From Acanthornis magna (taxonomy: Eukaryota > Chordata > Aves > Passeriformes > Acanthizidae), in NCBI GenBank assembly GCA_036785705.1, contig JAWUZG010000032.1, positions 10,992,001 through 11,056,000 of the forward strand: a DNA stretch of 64,000 nucleotides, given 5' to 3'. The notes under the pieces were generated by a model. The model worked only from the letters and a program-made list of their open reading frames with translations, did not search any database and was not told where the DNA came from. Made by a program: the position numbers and the translations under genes. This document shows, piece by piece, positions 1 through 11,592 of the stretch (positions are counted from its first letter, which is position 1; each line of letters opens with the position of its first letter).

Positions 1-580
1 TCTGTATGGTTGATTTGGGGTCACGTGGTTTTAAGTAGAAAACACTTCTTTTAAAATAATTTATCCTTTAAAATTCTTTAGATCTCCTTCCAGGACTGAA
101 CACATAGATCCATTCTACTACAAATAGTTTGTCCAGTGGTTCTTGAAAGCAAGGTGAAACCTATTTGTGTATCACTGAACCCCTGGTGCTACAGCTAATT
201 TTAACAACCTGTGGAGAGTGGACCTGGTAACTGTTTCGGATTAGTGCAATCAATTTTTTCATACATCAGGCTTTCATTCAAAGCCTATTTTAGATGAACA
301 TTTCTGTATTTTGCTACTGGTGCTGGAATTTTAGCCTCCAGACTTTCTGGTAAACCAGACATTGATAAGACTTGCCTAGCTTTGGATATCTAAGTCTGAT
401 TCATGTTAGGCTCCATTTCAGTGGAAGGTGGTAGACATTTGTACATCTCATCCTACAATAAATGCTTAAGCTCATAAGATCAGGGAATGGTTGAGTTTGG
501 GAGGGAGTAGTACAACCTTCCTGCTTAGGGCAGGATCAGCTACAGAAGGATACTCAGAACCCCTGTCTTTATCTTTATAG
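1..580 (+). other. Intron sequence upstream of the first visible CD109 exon
   Basis: This stretch ends in a good acceptor, a pyrimidine-rich tract followed by TTTATAG at 574-580. I looked for the preceding CD109 exon, which should end in phase 0, and did not find it, so that exon lies before base 1. The DNA is AT-rich and has no recognised repeat. Confidence 0.7.
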
Positions 581-725
581 GCTGAAGGATTGGAACAGAC
601 ATATTCTCAGACAGTCCTTTTGGATTTGACTGGGAATAAACGAGAAACAGTGTCAAAAACTTTGGAATTCACTTTTCCTTCTGATGTTGTAAGTGACAGT
701 GAAAGAGTGCAGGTCACTGCTGTTG
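581..725 (+). CDS. CD109: CD109 exon a (end of region preceding the thioester domain)
   Basis: The exon reads in phase 0 from Ala-Glu-Gly-Leu-Glu-Gln (GCT GAA GGA TTG) to ...VQVTAVG, 48 codons plus one base (phase 1 out). The content, with EQTYSQTVLLDLTGNK followed by a serine/valine-rich beta segment, matches the CD109 stretch just before the thioester domain, which is MG/CUB beta-strand material. The acceptor is TTTATAG at 574-580 and the donor GTAAGA begins at 726. Reading through the donor soon meets a stop, so an isolated ORF of 62 residues here is only this exon plus intron. The junction to the next exon rebuilds the codon GGT (Gly) followed by Asp. Confidence 0.94.
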
Positions 726-1420
726 GTAAGAATTATTTTATTCCATTTCTATCGTTAGGGAATTACTTATGGCATTAATTTTTATTTTACTGCAATATAA
801 ATAGATTGAATCGTTAAGTCATTTACTATCATGCATTAGGCTAAACATAGGGAGACCCTATGGATGGTGTGTTTTATTTTTTTGATTTGTTTAATTTATG
901 GTAATATGGTGTTTGTAAGGTATTTTCAGAGCTAGAGAGTTGGATTTTAGTCAGGAGAGTCCTGCAAAGTTAGTTAGTATCCTGTTCTAATTACACTATC
1001 TTCAGAATGAAACCTATAATGTGACTAATTGTTGTTTTCTGTGACACCTAGACTTTGATAGCTGTAGGTGAGAGAAGAAATAGAGGAAGTTTCAAATACA
1101 TACTGCTATTGAAACATTTTCTTGGATTAAATAGATTTTGGTTATTTGGGGGTTTGTTTGTTTGGTTTGGAGTTTTTTGAGTTTTTTAAAATGGTGGCTG
1201 TTTGAAATTACTCTGTAGTTGAAAAGGTCTGTAGAGAGCTGGATCAGTGGGTATAAAGTTGATCAGAAGGTGAAGTATCTTCTCTGCCTGGTTAGTGGTG
1301 TTTAGTATAAACATTTCTTATAAATGATATTTTCTCCCAGTTGAGGTTATACTACCTTTTATGTGTGTGGTATGTATTTTTTTGCAATAAGCTTTATTTT
1401 GATTAAATTTTATCTTTCAG
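726..1420 (+). other. CD109 intron (695 bp)
   Basis: A GTAAGA donor and a TTTATCTTTCAG acceptor bound this intron. It holds AT-rich sequence with a short (GTTT)-like run near 1152-1170. No gene or recognised repeat is seen. Confidence 0.85.
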
Positions 1421-1597
1421 GTGATTTACTTGGGCCTTCTATCAATGGTTTGTCATCATTGATTAAGATGCCTTATGGCTGTGGTGAACAGAATATGATC
1501 AATTTTGCTCCAAATGTTTATGTTTTGCAATACCTGACTAAAACCAGGCAGCTGAGAGAGGATATCAGATTAAGAGCTCTATCGTTTATGAGAAAAG
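1421..1597 (+). CDS. CD109: CD109 exon b: thioester site exon
   Basis: This exon encodes the reactive centre: ...[19 protein letters not shown]... The internal thioester forms between Cys (TGT 1480-1482) and Gln (CAG 1489-1491) of Cys-Gly-Glu-Gln; once activated, the family acylates nearby surfaces or proteins. The exon enters in phase 1, has 58 full codons after the split one and leaves in phase 1, ending ...ALSFMRKG with Gly split across the intron. It starts the alpha-alpha toroid thioester domain. The acceptor is TATCTTTCAG (1411-1420) and the donor GTCTGT (1598). All thioester residues are intact, so nothing suggests decay. The donor is weaker than GTAAGT but supported by protein continuity. 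Confidence 0.97.
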
Positions 1598-4500
1598 GTC
1601 TGTATGCATAAAGGAAAGATGTCAGATTTCTAAGAACTCTTACTAGTAAAATGGTCTCTGTGACTCTGCATCTGGTGTTTAAAATATTGCCCTGTTTGTG
1701 TCATGAGAACTGGAAGAAAAAAACAATTTTTTTTCTTTTTTTTCCTCTTTATTCTGGGCTGGCAGAATTAGACAGCAAATTATTTTGTTTACAAGGGCAC
1801 ATTTTCTCAGAAAAAAAAATGTTGGTTTTGTATAATTGCTTTTTTTCAGATGAAAAATGCATTTTAGAAGGTAATTCATATGGATTTCCTAGATGGTTGT
1901 TCCTTCTCATTTGATAAAACCACATGTGAGCAAACACTTCTGATCTCTGCCTGAGGCACAGAGGTTTAAAATGAGTCAGTGAGCAGAGTGAACCATATTC
2001 ATGCCATGTATCTTCAGTGACACCATCCTGACCTGACATGTCCTTGTAGAGCTCAGGGAGTGGCATTTTCTCTCGTGGCTGGCTTTTTTGCCCACCCAAG
2101 TTTTCGACTTGGTCAGAAGTGAACTTTGTGCTAGAAATCAAAAGCTGGAGAATTTTAGTTGGAAATTGTTGTGTATTTTGATCAGGAGATACTTGAGAAT
2201 GTCACAAAGTTTGGAGACCACAGCTGCACTCTGGCTTTTGGATCACACAGTGTCTGACTGCGGTGTCCCACACTCGCCACGTGTCAGTCTCCATGCTGAG
2301 GGCCTGGTTCTCAGAGAGCAGTGACACCAGCCCCATGTGAGCTACACCCCTACTAAGGCATCGTGATGACATTTTCAATTCTTGTTTACTCTCTCTAAGT
2401 CTTTTTTTGTTTGATTTTTTTAAGTTGTTGACATTTCCCTTGGAAAAGGCACAGCTCAAAATAAATTTTCCTTTCATCAGGATTCCAATTTTCTGTCAAA
2501 GCAGTTAAATGATTTTTTTTTTTTAAATCCTTCCTACTACATGGCTTAGTTGAAGAGTACAATGGGGCGGAAAAGATGTGTTATGTGAACAGCTACTCTG
2601 AAGTTTGTAAGCAATCTATCACTCTTTTAAGACTGAGCTCTGGTACCATAATTTTCTTACATTTGCCAGTAGTGGATTTATTAAAATTATTTCAATGCAA
2701 ATGGAAATTATAGGCTTAAATGTCACTTAGACAGTATTGTGTTCATAACTTGTTTCTGAGGCTTTGAATTGAGGTACACAGTTTTAACACCATAGGTGCC
2801 AAAACGGTAAGTATGCTGAGATATTTGTAACCTTAGGATAGAAAATAACCACAATCGAAAAAGTATTCTGCTTTATTGTAATAATTGTTTTCAGTTGTTG
2901 CACTGATACTTTTTTTTAAGTGCAATCTTCTAGTTGAAATTTATCTTTAGCTTAGGATGTAATTTTTATAGGCTCAGTTTTTGAAAGGATTGTCATGAAG
3001 TTTAATTTAAACCAGACTTTATTTCACATGTCATAATTCGCCAAGTATTTGAAAAAGTAACCTCAGAATCTGAAGTAAATATAATTCATTTATGACTAAA
3101 TGCTTGTGAGAAGAAGTGATCATATTGCTAGCAGAATCTGCTATATGATCTCTTTTAGCAGTTTTATGTACCTAGAAAAAAGGCAAAGCCAAAGAAAAGT
3201 TTCCTTTTAAACACATTTCTGAATTGTGGTAATGACAAATCCCATCTTTAAATCACTTTTTCTGAAATGAAGGAAAACCTGATGGGCCTGAAAGCTTTGT
3301 TGTTAGACCTGAAGAAGTAAAGAATTTGAGCAGAATTTCCAAGCTGTTTAAAATATGAGATCCTTTAGTCTTTCACATCTTTCTGAAGGCCTTTCCATCT
3401 TGATACATTCCTCTCTCAGCTTTGCTCAGTGAGCCTCCTACATCTCTTGGGTTCCAGCCAGCCCTCTGGGAATAGTAGTGGACATCTTCATAATAGGATC
3501 CTTCTTTTCCTTGCTTTTCCACTTCTATGTGTTGACACTTGAAGTATCGTTTTTCATGTGTGATTGAGTGTCTGTTGGAACGAATGCTGTGGTTCGCAGC
3601 CTCCAGGTCTCCTGTTCCAGCATTTCTGCAGGCGTTCCCATGTTAGATACGCTCATGTTGGGAGACTTTTGCGTGACTGCAGCAGGGTTGGCACTGAGAC
3701 GAAAGCAAACAGAATGTAGGAAATAGCTGAGTGATCTCTCTCCCTCTGGTTCTGCTCATCTTTCTGATCCCTCCCAATCTTACGTTCTGAGATGAATTTG
3801 TGCCTGTGTAAGGGCTGCTCAGCAGGCTGTTGGTTGTAGTTTAGTGCTTTTACGCTACCAGCAGGATGGTGATTATAATACTCATTGCTGTATATTGCCA
3901 GTTCTGCAAAGAAGCAGAAGACCTTTTTTTCAGGCCTAGCAGTCAGATATTTTTGAAGAGGAAGCAGTCTATTTGTATATATACACGTATTTGTGCTCTT
4001 CGTAGAACATTTTTTGGAGGCTTAAACTTTGACAGTGACTTTTGCTTTTCTTGGGGAGAAATGCCACTCATTCCTCCTTTTTTTCCTTCCATTTAAGGGT
4101 GGTTTACTTAGTATCATTAACTGAGATGACGGGTATGTCTGTATCTGGAAGATTCACCAGTTTTAGTGATGTAATTAGCCATGGTCATGCTATATACATA
4201 ATAAACCCCTGTATTAAAGCAAAAGTTTCAATTGCGAACTCTTCTTTAGAAGACTAAAAAGCTGAATCTTTCGCTACTGGGGTTACGTGGGAAGGTGCCC
4301 AGGAATACTACAGCAGTTCAGATTCACAGCTTTGTATCTCATTCTCTTCTATTACAGAGAGGAACCATGACTAGGAGTTCATCTTACACAGGCACTTAGA
4401 TTGAGGGACCAGGCCATTTGTTCCTCAGTAATTAGGGGTATTCTTCACTCACTATATATCTGTAGTCAAGATAGTATGGAAGCAGGTGATTAATCCTTTC

Positions 4501-5660
4501 TCAGTGAAAGCAAGGAGCATTTTACAGGGTTGTAGCTGGAAGGACCTCATGGGATATATATGTGTAAATTCACTGATTTGTGTAGGACTTACTTTCAGTT
4601 TCCTTAGAGTTTTCTTTCTGCCTGTCTGATTCTGTTTTGTGTCTGTATCTATCAGGTCTTCAATTAACGAGTGTACTTTCTTAATTATAATAGCTAAAAT
4701 AGTAAAACCAAGGGAAAAGACGAAGTGGGGGAAAGAAAAGATGTCTTGTGAAATGCTATAAATAGATACCATTATTGTTCTGGATACCCAAATGACAGGA
4801 AAAATGTAAGGGAAGAAAGGCTTTCGATACAAGAAACTACAGTGAGTAGCATATCGTAGGAAGCTCTTAATTTCTAACATTAATGAACATTGGTTCTGTG
4901 CTGAAGTCACCTACAGGTGAGAATGCTGCTGGTGATTGCGAGCAGTTAGTGAGCCTTTTGAGGCCCTTTAATTATGGGTGTCCTGCAGTCAGGAGAAAGC
5001 TGCACGTGTTCTCAATACTGAAAAATCTTAGGATAACATTTTAAATGGTTCCTTCTCAGGATTTCAGGATCCCCAGGTCTTTTGAAATTTTTCACTCATT
5101 TCAGAACAACCTCTTCTTTTTCCTGATAGCAAGTCTGCTGATTTGGCAAAAGCCAGCTGATGTAGAGGCCTTGCTTTCCAGCAGCATCTTGCTCTTCCAC
5201 TCAGAAGACAATTTTTTGCTTGTCCTTTCTTCTGCTGTTAAGATGGAACATTTCTGTAGGTGCACAAGATCCCCAAAGTGATGAAGCACTGAACTATACC
5301 CATCTCTGCTGTGCTCTCTCTGCTCCGCTCCGGGAACCCCCGAGTGTGTGGGAGCACATCTCTGCATTGTTTGGGTGGCTGATCTGCAGCAGCAGGAGTT
5401 TTTGGTTCTGCTTTTGTAGATGGATCCTCTGTGTTATTGCTGCCCACCTCCTCCTCATCTTCTACATGGTTTTGTGTGTTCCTGCATATTTGAGAGGTTT
5501 TTTAAGAAATACAACCTAAAGTTCTGCTCTTCTCAGCCTTAGAAAGTGCCTTGCTTCTTAGAAAGTGCTTTGCTTCACATCAGCAGTTTCGGTTCTAGTT
5601 TGTGTTGGAACGTGTATGAGAGAAAAGTGTTCAATACCTGTCTCTCCTTTTCCACTTCAG
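1598..5660 (+). other. CD109 intron (4063 bp)
   Basis: The intron runs from a GTCTGT donor to a CCACTTCAG acceptor. It is mostly unique AT-rich DNA with a somewhat richer patch at about 3370-3800. A 152-codon minus-strand ORF at 4452-4910 shows no recognisable family and is treated as chance. No expressed gene or clear transposon is recognised. Confidence 0.75.
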
Positions 5661-5742
5661 GCTACCAAAGAGAGCTGCTTTTCCAGAGGGATGATGGCTC
5701 CTTTAGTGCCTTTGGAAATGAAGATCCCTCTGGGAGCACATG
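5661..5742 (+). CDS. CD109: CD109 exon c (thioester domain)
   Basis: A short 82-bp exon encodes (G)[18 protein letters not shown] followed by NEDPSGST(W), a highly conserved stretch in CD109 and related to the YQRQL...DGSF...FG segment found throughout A2M/C3 thioester domains. It enters in phase 1, completing Gly, and leaves in phase 2, with TG left to complete Trp. The acceptor is CCACTTCAG and the donor GTGAGT begins at 5743. The exon contributes helices of the alpha-alpha toroid next to the thioester. No disruption is seen. Confidence 0.96.
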
Positions 5743-7048
5743 GTGAGTAGCTCTGCCAGAATCATTGTGGAATTTTGGTATTTTAGATATTTTCCCTGCA
5801 TCTGAAAAGTTTTTGTGAAGCTGATAAAAATTTTCAGCTGTATTAGCCTTCTGGCTGGTTTTCATTAGGTGTTTAGGCCAGCTCTAAGGTCTTTCTTGCT
5901 GGGTAACGTGTTGACACAGCCATTATTACAGCGAGGCTTTTTAATCTGGCAAAAAAAAGCGCATTATTTTAATCAGGGAAATAGTGTGGTCTGAAAGGTT
6001 TTTTTGTTGCTTTCCTCAAAGGAATGAAGAATAACAGTTGAATTATTCTTGCAGTTGACTGAAACCATTTAGAGTTATGTGATCATCACTGCTTCAATCA
6101 GATTTTCAGTTATTTCTGTACTGGAGGCTGAAGGCTGACCGAGACATTTCGTAGGGGGTGAACAGAGTTACTGGTGGTAAAAGTTTGTTCTATTTGCCTC
6201 TCTCACACTTCTTTTAGTGAGACTATAAACACAGCTGAAAGTCTTTTCAGTGCTGAGTTTTTCTCTCTAGGAAAAGTTGTGGAATAGAGGTACATAGTTG
6301 TAGAAGACAGGTAGGTAACAGAGACAGGTTCCAGCACTTTGTTCAGCTAACCCTTGTTCAGTTTAGATGTACTTACGTATTTCAGTACGTGCTTCTGACT
6401 TTAAATAGAGCCATCCCAGTTATTGTGCCACTGACAGGTACATCCCTGCTGGAGTCAGTGGGCATCTTTCATTGACATCAGCAGGATTTGCCTTTGGCTC
6501 AGTACTGATGGATTGGAAGATGAAGATAATTTACCTGTACTGGCAACTCTAGTACTTAAATAGTGCAGTGACAAGTTATGTGAATGCACATTTGGAAAGA
6601 AGGGAGTTGAGGGATTACTTGGCATTATTAATAATAAAACAACAAAGGTTGTTTCAAGGTATCATTACAGGGATTGTGGGGGTAATTAATATCACACTCC
6701 TAACTGCATTACTTTGTAAACCATAACTTTTGTCTAGCAGCAGGAGGCAGGACAGCAACATTTGAATAAAGATATACATGTGCTGGCAGATTTAGAGTCT
6801 ATACTCTGTATTTATTTTTGAAACACAGCAGCTGCAGAAGGGGTGATCTTCCAGAACAAGGACATACCTTCATATTTTGGTGGATTAAGTTTAGTCTACT
6901 TGCTTATCTGGGTGAGACATGCATTTTACTCTACTTGGGAAGTGTGTGTAGAGCACCTTACACTTTACAGTATTCTTACATCATCTGAAACAGAGAAAAC
7001 TGTAATGTGTGGCTAATATTGACATATTTGATGAACATTTTCCCCAAG
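5743..7048 (+). other. CD109 intron (1306 bp)
   Basis: A consensus GTGAGT donor and a TTTTCCCCAAG acceptor bound this intron. Near 6435-6500 there are short CAGTGG/TTGACATCAGCAGGA runs of the kind seen in old amniote interspersed repeats, but this is too weak to classify. Otherwise nothing is recognised. Confidence 0.75.
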
Positions 7049-7277
7049 GTTATCTGCTTTTGTATTGAGATGTTTCCTTCAAGCTCGTCAGTTTATAGAT
7101 ATTGATGAAGATGTACTCATGGATACAGCTAAATGGATTGTCCGTCATCAGAAATTAAATGGAGAGTTCCAGGAGCCTGGAAAGGTGTTGCACAGTGATC
7201 TTCAAGGAGGCACCAATAATCCAATTACTCTCACAGCTTACATCATGTCATCCCTCCTAGGATTCCCAGATAAACAG
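7049..7277 (+). CDS. CD109: CD109 exon d: thioester reactivity segment
   Basis: This 229-bp exon enters in phase 2 (G completes Trp) and leaves in phase 0. It encodes LSAFVLRCFLQARQFID... and the segment GKVLHSDLQGG, then TLTAYIMSSLLGF. In C3 and CD109 the His of this segment (CAC 7191-7193 here) converts the thioester into a Cys-attacked intermediate that prefers hydroxyl groups, while Asn at this place favours amines. His is kept, so the protein is predicted to be of the C3/C4B type, as described for human CD109. The acceptor CCCCAAG and donor GTATTG (7278) are supported by frame continuity with Gln as the last codon. Confidence 0.96.
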
Positions 7278-7796
7278 GTATTGGAATTCATAAATTTGAT
7301 TCATCGTTACAGGAATGCTTCAGAAATTGTCATAGTACCTGACAAACACTTGATAGTTTAAAGATACAGGGGGATATTTGAACAGAGACAAAATTTGATC
7401 TTGTTTTGTTAATCATCCTTTATGTATCCTAAGCAATGCAAAATTGTTTTAAGCCCTTCAATTTTATGTTTGTAAAGTCTAAAGGCAGTTGCTTCTAGCA
7501 AGAATATTGTCATGACTTTAGTCCAAGAACTTGTAAAGAAACTTATGGGAGGAACTGGTCTTAGAGATGTTAAGTTATTCCAATGGATTTAATTGAAATC
7601 ACCCATTGAAAGACAATGTCTGATCAAAAGGCTTGCCTTTGAGGTTCATGTCTGTGACTCTGAAAGAGGATTTTCAGTATTTCTTGGTGGTTGCTTGGGG
7701 TTAGTAATTTCTCTGGTTCTATACAAATTTTTCTTTTACATTATCCTATTCCAATATATATTTTATTCACTGTACATTCTTCATTTTCATTTCCAG
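7278..7796 (+). other. CD109 intron (519 bp)
   Basis: A short AT-rich intron ending in a long T-rich tract and TTTCCAG. No feature is recognised inside it. Confidence 0.85.
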
Positions 7797-7962
7797 CATG
7801 CTTATGCCATCAAGACTGCTACAAACTTTCTAGAAGATAAATTACAAGAAGGCATTTCAGATAATTACACTTTGGCACTTGTGACATATGCACTGTCCTG
7901 GGTGAAAAGTACAAAAGCAAAGGAAGCACTGAATATGCTGAACCAGAGAGCGGAGCGCCAAG
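7797..7962 (+). CDS. CD109: CD109 exon e (thioester domain helices)
   Basis: This 166-bp exon reads in phase 0: HAYAIKTATNFLEDKLQEG, then ISDNYTLALVTYALS..., STKAKEALNMLNQRAERQG, leaving in phase 1. ISDNYTLAL...YAL is the conserved toroid helix pair of CD109. Asn-Tyr-Thr (Asn codon 7863-7865) is an N-glycosylation sequon at the same place as in the human protein. The acceptor is CATTTCCAG and the donor GTACTG (7963). Upstream open frame in the intron is not coding because the acceptor lies within it. Confidence 0.95.
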
Positions 7963-9073
7963 GTACTGCACAACTGTCTCACACAGTAGTATAGGTGGAT
8001 TTTTGTCAGATTTAAAAATGCCTATCATATATCTACAGCTGTATATTCAGAATTCAAATCTGTTTTAAGCATGGTACAGAGAATAAGTTAAGAAGTTCCA
8101 AGACAGCCTTAATGAGAAGTGTCCAGAAATGAATGACGATTCACAACAAAGCTTGTGCTTTCAGTCTCAGTTACCATGTTCCTGATAGGAGTAACTGTGA
8201 TGCTGCTGAAGAACATGACCTGTCAGTTTTCTTGTTTTATTATGCACACTTGCAAGGTCAGTCTGGTTAAAGGGAGATAGATGGATGAAATTAGCTATTC
8301 CAATGTATTTTGGAGAGATCAGGAGGGTACGGGGGGGCAGTGAGTATTGGAATGAAGAGGTGAAGTGTTGGACTTTCCGTAAGGCAATACAGAGGTCTGT
8401 TGCACTTTCTCTGGGGTCCTATCATCTCAGCATGTTTAAACTCTTTCAAGTTCAGCATAGCTGAATTCTTTTTCCCAATTTGGGGGAAGAGCAGACCATA
8501 TGGAGTATAAGAAATGGAAGTTTTTAGCTCAAAATAGTAACTATCCTCTTGAAAAATCCAAAGGAATTCATGTTGTAGCCTAGCAACAGAGCCTCTTGAG
8601 TGTCCCTCTGTGTTTACTGAGTTAGTCTTTTTGGACAATCACTTCTGGGAAGAGAAGTAATTTTTTTGGGAAGGCTTCTCTCAAGAATGAGTCTAGTGAG
8701 CACCTGCGCTGCCTGAGGTGCCTTCTCTAGTCCTGAAGAGAAGGGAGCAGTGAAACAACAAGGTGGCCTTTTCATGAGGGCTCCTTTATGTGAGCCCTTC
8801 AGGCTGGCAAGGGAAGGATCAATGTAAAGTTCACTGAAATCAATGGTGTGACTATTTGGACTCCATCTTTTTTTTGTATCTAGATTCAGCCACTGCTAAG
8901 GAAGTGCTTAAGTGAGTCCTTTATGGAACACATGCCTAAACATTAACCCAGTTTCATAGATCCTTGCTAGATCCCACGTGTAAGCGTTAATGAAGAGGTT
9001 TCCTCTAAGACTTTCCCAGAAATGCAAAGATTTCAGTCTGTGGATCTGAGGTTATTATTGGTTCTTTTTACAG
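7963..9073 (+). other. CD109 intron (1111 bp)
   Basis: The intron lies between a GTACTG donor and a CTTTTTACAG acceptor. A 115-codon minus-strand ORF at 8291-8638 has no recognisable homology. A C-run/G-run (8331-8337) and a T-run are present; no clear repeat family. Confidence 0.75.
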
Positions 9074-9267
9074 GAGAATTTCGTTTCTGGGTAACACCTG
9101 CTTCTGAACTCATTTCTGACTCATGGCAGCCACGGTCCATTGATATTGAACTTGCAGCATATGCTCTGCTCTCTCACTTTCATCAAGACAGATTGGCTGA
9201 GGGGATCCCTATTATGAAGTGGTTAAGTCATCAAAGAAATCACCTTGGGGGATTTTCATCTACTCAG
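9074..9267 (+). CDS. CD109: CD109 exon f (end of thioester domain)
   Basis: The exon enters in phase 1 (GA completes Gly) and encodes [35 protein letters not shown] and [20 protein letters not shown], ending in phase 0 with ThrGln. SWQPRS, AAYALL, IMKWLS and LGGFSSTQ are the last conserved helices of the thioester domain, shared in general form with A2M and C3. The acceptor is TTTTTACAG and the donor GTAATA (9268). The next codon across the splice is Asp of DTVVAL, which gives the typical TQDT junction. Confidence 0.96.
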
Positions 9268-11285
9268 GTAATATCTTGTCTTAAGGATTTTGCTATACTT
9301 CCTAAACAAGCAGTGCATATTTAAAAATAAAAATCAAAAGGACCATTTTTTGCATATTAATGACTGAGTTTTGTTTTGCTGTAACAGCCTTGGTTACGTA
9401 CAAACTTGGATTATTGGCATCTTATACCTGGACTGCCAGTTTTAGCATTTTTGACGAGTCTAATAAAGAAGAGAATTAGAGGGAGACCTTCTTTATATAA
9501 TGTATTAATAGCAAAACAAATTAAGAAGAAATAGTGATGCCCATGGAAAAATAATTGAACATAATTTCCAAATAAGTATGATGAATATCTATGCTTACTT
9601 TCTTTCCAAGGACAGAAACCTCTTTTTATTCTTCCCATGTGCAGGTCCTCAAACCCCTGAAAGGCTATTAACTTAGCCTTTTACTAGGGGGAGTGGGTTT
9701 TAGAAAAACAGTCTAACCTAATGCCTCTGGCAGTTGGTCTTAACTTAATAATGTACTTTGTCCTCATTATTGCATAGATTTTTGATGGGCCATGAAATTT
9801 GGAAAATCTTCACTATCTCCAGGAGGTTTTCATGTTATTGAAGCCACATCTTGTAAGCTGTGCTGGCATCCAAAAAAATTAGATAGTACTTTGGATTGCA
9901 TTGGTTTAAACTAGCTTTTAAATTAGCAACAAATGCTGCTCACGGTAAAATGTCACATTACATCATGCTGCTTGGTAGCAAGGTGTGCAGGCTATCTTTT
10001 GTTGTTTTCAGATGTTGGTTGGTATTAATCTGAGAGAAATAAGTTCTAAGTAAAATGCAATTTAATAACCAGCCTGGTTCCCCTGAGGTATTAGTGCTTT
10101 CCTAATGTGTTAATTCTTGCTTATTATTTGGAGACGTTGATTGAAGCACCAGAAGAGTTAAAAAAGGTTTCCTCTATTCTCCAGAAACCTTTTTGAAAGT
10201 TTGAAAATCTACCAACATACCCTTTAGCCTTGAGGGTGAAATTAAGAAATTAATTTAATCCTTTTGTTCTTCCATAGTCTAAACAGTTTCGGTTTCAAAA
10301 TTATTCCAATATCTTGCTAGATGCCTTTTTTAATTTGTAGAAATAACTCCATCGTTTTTTATTAACTTCTAAGATTGCTTAAAAAAATTAATGTTTGGAG
10401 TGTTTCCTTCAGTGAGTTTCTTACGTAAGAAACTTAATATATTGTTGAACAATAAGGAGGAAAATAATCAGTTGCATGTGTGATACTTCATAAGTTAGGG
10501 TACAGTAATTCACTACAATCTGCATATGCGATACAGCTTACTATGAATTTGCAGTTGCCAATCAGCTGATCTTTCCAGATTTTAAGAAATCAGTGAATCA
10601 GATCATCTCAGACAAGGATGTGGCATGGAAAAGAGTGATTTTTTTATCATTTAAAGTGAATAGTCAGTATGTGTTGGCCCCTTAAGGTATGGCACAGTCA
10701 CTGTGTTGTAGTGAATGAATTCCTCTTATTGTTAGAATTTTGTTACTAGAAGTGGCCTAATAATAATGGCGAGTGTTTGATAAAAATTCATTTCAGCTGT
10801 TTTTTAAATAAATGTTAATAATTTTTCAGACCTGTAGCTTTTGTGTCGGTGATCAAGGCAGCCTGCATAACTCCTGTACAGTACTGAATATTTAATGCAT
10901 AGTCACTAAATAAATCTAGAAAGTAGCAGTATCATTACTTTCCTTTGTGTCTTTTACTCCAAGGTTGCTGTGGTGTGTAATTCTGACTATTGTGTCTTTC
11001 AGCTTATCACATGTTCCAGGTGCCTTGCACAAGAAGAAAACTTCTTAGCTGGCTCCCACCTAATTTTCCATTTCCACAGTAGCTAACTTCTTGTCTTGTG
11101 TTGCTATCTCTCTTCTGTGCTGGGACCTTCATGCCAGGGGAATCCAGAGATGTGGAGATAGCTGCATGAAGACTCCAGCATAATCAACAAATGGGTCAAT
11201 GCAGGGACTGAGCTCCCCAAGGCATGGCCTATGTGCTGCACCAGCTTCTTCTTTTTAATCCTGAGGGGTTTGTTTCTCTCAACAG
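9268..11285 (+). other. CD109 intron (2018 bp)
   Basis: An AT-rich intron with a GTAATA donor and a TCTCAACAG acceptor. No recognisable repeat or gene was seen; many short A/T runs. Confidence 0.8.
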
Positions 11286-11441
11286 GACACAGTGGTGGCT
11301 CTACAAGCCTTGAGTCTATTCGCAGCTCTCACTGCTGCAAGCAAAACAGAAATGGATATAACAGTGACAGCACCTTCTTTGGAAATGCCAGAAATATTCT
11401 CAATTCATTCTGGAAACCGTTTTCTGCTTCAGACCAAGGAG
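11286..11441 (+). CDS. CD109: CD109 exon g (TED to CUB transition)
   Basis: This 156-bp phase 0/0 exon encodes DTVVALQALSLFAALTAASK, then TEMDITVTAPSLEMPE and GNRFLLQTKE. The first part is the last toroid helix (TQDTVVALQALS), and the second begins the beta strands of the second half of the CUB domain. The acceptor is CTCAACAG and the donor GTACTG. The following intron is only 85 bp, and the adjoining exon continues with IAPAQ as expected for CD109. Confidence 0.95.
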
Positions 11442-11526
11442 GTACTGTAAAAAGTGAGGAATACTTTTGTCAAGTCTGCTCACTGAAAGTACTTTGAAAA
11501 TACTGGTTTACTCATCTTTCTTTCAG
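11442..11526 (+). other. Very short CD109 intron (85 bp)
   Basis: The GTACTG donor and CATCTTTCTTTCAG acceptor define an intron of only 85 bases. It contains an in-frame stop, so retention would truncate the protein. The branch region is probably near the TTTACTCAT at about 11506-11514. Confidence 0.9.
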
Positions 11527-11592
11527 ATTGCCCCTGCACAAGAAATGACAATTACAGTGTCAGCAGAGGGAATGGGATTTGCTGTCTTTCAG
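11527..11592 (+). CDS. CD109: CD109 exon h (CUB strand, 22 codons)
   Basis: A 66-bp phase 0/0 exon encodes IAPAQEMTITVSAEGMGFAV-FQ, which is beta-strand sequence at the end of the CUB domain, matching the VNISANGFGFAICQ segment of the human protein. It is too short to be noticed as an ORF; it is supported by the CTTTCAG acceptor, the GTAGGC donor at 11593 and protein continuity on both sides. Being a multiple of three, it could be skipped without a frameshift. Confidence 0.93.

Noticed and set aside
4452..4910. 152-codon minus-strand ORF in a CD109 intron
   Set aside because: No recognisable domain, no codon-use signal I can see, and it overlaps no splice structure.
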